A program made the translations under genes and the position numbers. Below are positions 63,126 to 64,000 of a stretch of DNA of 64,000 nucleotides, piece after piece. Under the pieces are notes generated by a model that saw only the letters and a program-made list of their open reading frames with translations, was not told the DNA's origin and ran no database searches. Source of the stretch: Sporosarcina sp. 6E9 (GTDB taxonomy: Bacteria > Bacillota > Bacilli > Bacillales_A > Planococcaceae); NCBI RefSeq assembly GCF_017921835.1, contig NZ_JAGEMN010000007.1, forward strand, positions 1-64,000, in the 5' to 3' direction. How positions within the stretch are numbered: position 1 is the stretch's first letter; each line of letters begins with the position of its first letter.

Positions 63126-63574
63126 AAGCTTAACTCCTCACAAATTTTTTCATAATGTTCGCCTTGTGGCTTAACAGTAATTTCACGTTTTGTATTTCCT
63201 GCATGAACGATTTCAATTTCAAGACGATTCTTAGGTAAGTCTTCCTCGATTAAATGAGCCCATTCGATAATGGTCACCGCATCCCCGTAAAACAATTCTT
63301 CCCAACCAAGATCTTCATCGCTTCCGGCGAGCCGATAGACATCCAAATGATTGAAGGGAAAATTACCTTCATATTGTTTTAAAATCGTAAATGTCGGACT
63401 GCTCACAGTCCGAGTAATTCCGATTGCTTTTGCGAATGCCTGTGTAAAAGCTGTTTTTCCCGCTCCCAAATCACCTTCTAAAGTTATGACATCAGGAGGA
63501 GATAATAGTAAAGCAAGATTTCTGGCAAGCTGTTCAGTTTCTTTAAGGGAATGAACGATAAATTGTTTTTTCAT
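63122..63574 (-). CDS. tsaE: tRNA threonylcarbamoyladenosine biosynthesis ATPase TsaE
   Basis: The P-loop ATPase that powers the TsaBD complex, 150 residues. Walker A is LEGDLGAGKTAFTQAFA, followed by SSPTFTILKQYEG and FNHLDVYRL, then IIEWAH. First gene of the operon visible here. Confidence 0.95.
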   Translation of the reverse strand: MKKQFIVHSLKETEQLARNLALLLSPPDVITLEGDLGAGKTAFTQAFAKAIGITRTVSSPTFTILKQYEGNFPFNHLDVYRLAGSDEDLGWEELFYGDAVTIIEWAHLIEEDLPKNRLEIEIVHAGNTKREITVKPQGEHYEKICEELSL

Positions 63575-63676
63575 TTTTTATTTCCTTTCGAGTAATCCAC
63601 TGCGCTTATATTCTTTAATTGTATAGAAAATAGTTTCCATCGGAAAGCGTTCACGCTTGTAAAAAACAAAAACAAA

Positions 63677-63712
63677 AAACCGACTTCGGAATAAATCCCG
63701 TAATCGGTTCTA
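63677..63712 (-). terminator. Terminator of the rRNA-tRNA operon
   Basis: Stem ACCGATTACGG / CCGAAGTCGGT on the minus strand with a TTTTTTG run, 20 nt after tRNA-Asp. It closes the operon that enters from the right edge. Confidence 0.88.
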
Positions 63713-63729
63713 AGTTTTTAATTAATTGA

Positions 63730-63802
63730 CGGTCCCGACGGGAATCGAACCCGCGATCTCCTGCGTGACAGGCAGGCATGTTAACCGCTACACCACGGGA
63801 CC
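63730..63802 (-). tRNA. tRNA-Asp (GTC)
   Basis: The reverse complement folds into a cloverleaf: acceptor GGTCCCG / CGGGACC, anticodon arm GCCTGCCTGTCACGCAGG with anticodon GTC, and T arm GGGTTCGATTCCC. Discriminator G. The 3' CCA is not encoded. It lies between the 5S gene and the operon terminator. Confidence 0.97.
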
Positions 63803-63920
63803 TTAATATGTATAGGAAGGGAATAAACCCTATCCCTTTTTCATTTCAATAAATCGAGGTTTCTTGATTGCATTTATTAGATATTTGATCAATCATTACC
63901 TGTTAACGAAATGATAAAAT

Positions 63921-64000
63921 GTGCCTGGCAACGTCCTACTCTTGCAGGGGGAAGCCCCCAACTACCATTGGCGCTGAAGAGCTTAACTTCCGTGTTCGGT
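63921..64000 (-). rRNA. 5S ribosomal RNA, 3' part (partial)
   Basis: The reverse complement shows the 5S 3' half: CGAACACGGAAGTTAAGCTC near the window edge, then the GGGGGCTTCCCCC stem and AGTAGGACGTTGCCAGGCA at the end. The 5' part lies beyond the right edge. The start at 63921 is approximate by 2-3 nt. Confidence 0.95.

Overview
The window is a low-GC Bacillales chromosome, most like a Planococcaceae genome such as Sporosarcina or a close relative. The species cannot be fixed from the sequence. The backbone follows the Bacillus subtilis ydiB-ydiL/groESL and yeaC-yeaD-yebA-guaA-pbuG order in inverted orientation. It is bounded by two rRNA operons: the 5' end of a 16S gene leaves the left edge, and tRNA-Asp plus the end of a 5S gene enter at the right edge. 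Most backbone genes lie on the minus strand.

Layout. 1-11 kb: 16S start with tandem rRNA promoters; pbuG and guaA, each behind its own guanine-type riboswitch; a MoxR / DUF58 / transglutaminase operon; nadE-pncB for NAD supply. 11-32 kb: ordinary accessory and housekeeping genes. These include an SMR efflux pair, a lipid kinase, a MATE exporter, two membrane proteins, flavin enzymes, divergent ku and ligD for end joining, a catalytically dead S2P-like protein, a YpfJ metallopeptidase, two tandem UvsE endonucleases, an RND exporter and a quinone-oxidoreductase-type protein. 54-64 kb: groES-groEL with a CIRCE operator, ydiL, tatA-tatC, rex, an ABC-F protein, a DnaA-box cluster, tsaD-rimI-tsaB-tsaE, tRNA-Asp and 5S.

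32.69-53.88 kb is a 21-kb integrated element inserted at the last codons of groEL. An 18-bp direct repeat marks both ends. Repeated GTTAGCA boxes lie just inside each end, and a tyrosine integrase sits beside groEL. The terminator that groEL would normally use is stranded beyond the far end. From right to left the element holds integrase, an XRE repressor with palindromic operators, a divergent DUF771-type gene, a DUF927 replication protein followed by TTTGTAAT iterons, a DUF3800 protein flanked by a 240-bp duplication of the replication-gene tail plus iterons, and a DUF6119/TIGR04141-type gene next to hsdR. A separate half-HsdS/HsdM/HsdS transcription unit follows. Next comes an array of small unknown genes separated by a recurring GGCCCG / CGCACCCG motif, and last an orphan VirB6-like conjugation module. 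No relaxase, coupling protein or VirB4 was seen, so the element looks like a replicating satellite or decayed ICE that carries defence cargo.

A cross-cutting observation is that several genes seem to start at near-cognate codons. Three are ATT and one is ATA, each 8 nt after a good Shine-Dalgarno sequence. The strongest candidates for something undescribed are the DUF6119-HsdR plus half-S restriction locus, the repeat-separated small-gene array, and the duplicated replication tail/origin around the DUF3800 gene.
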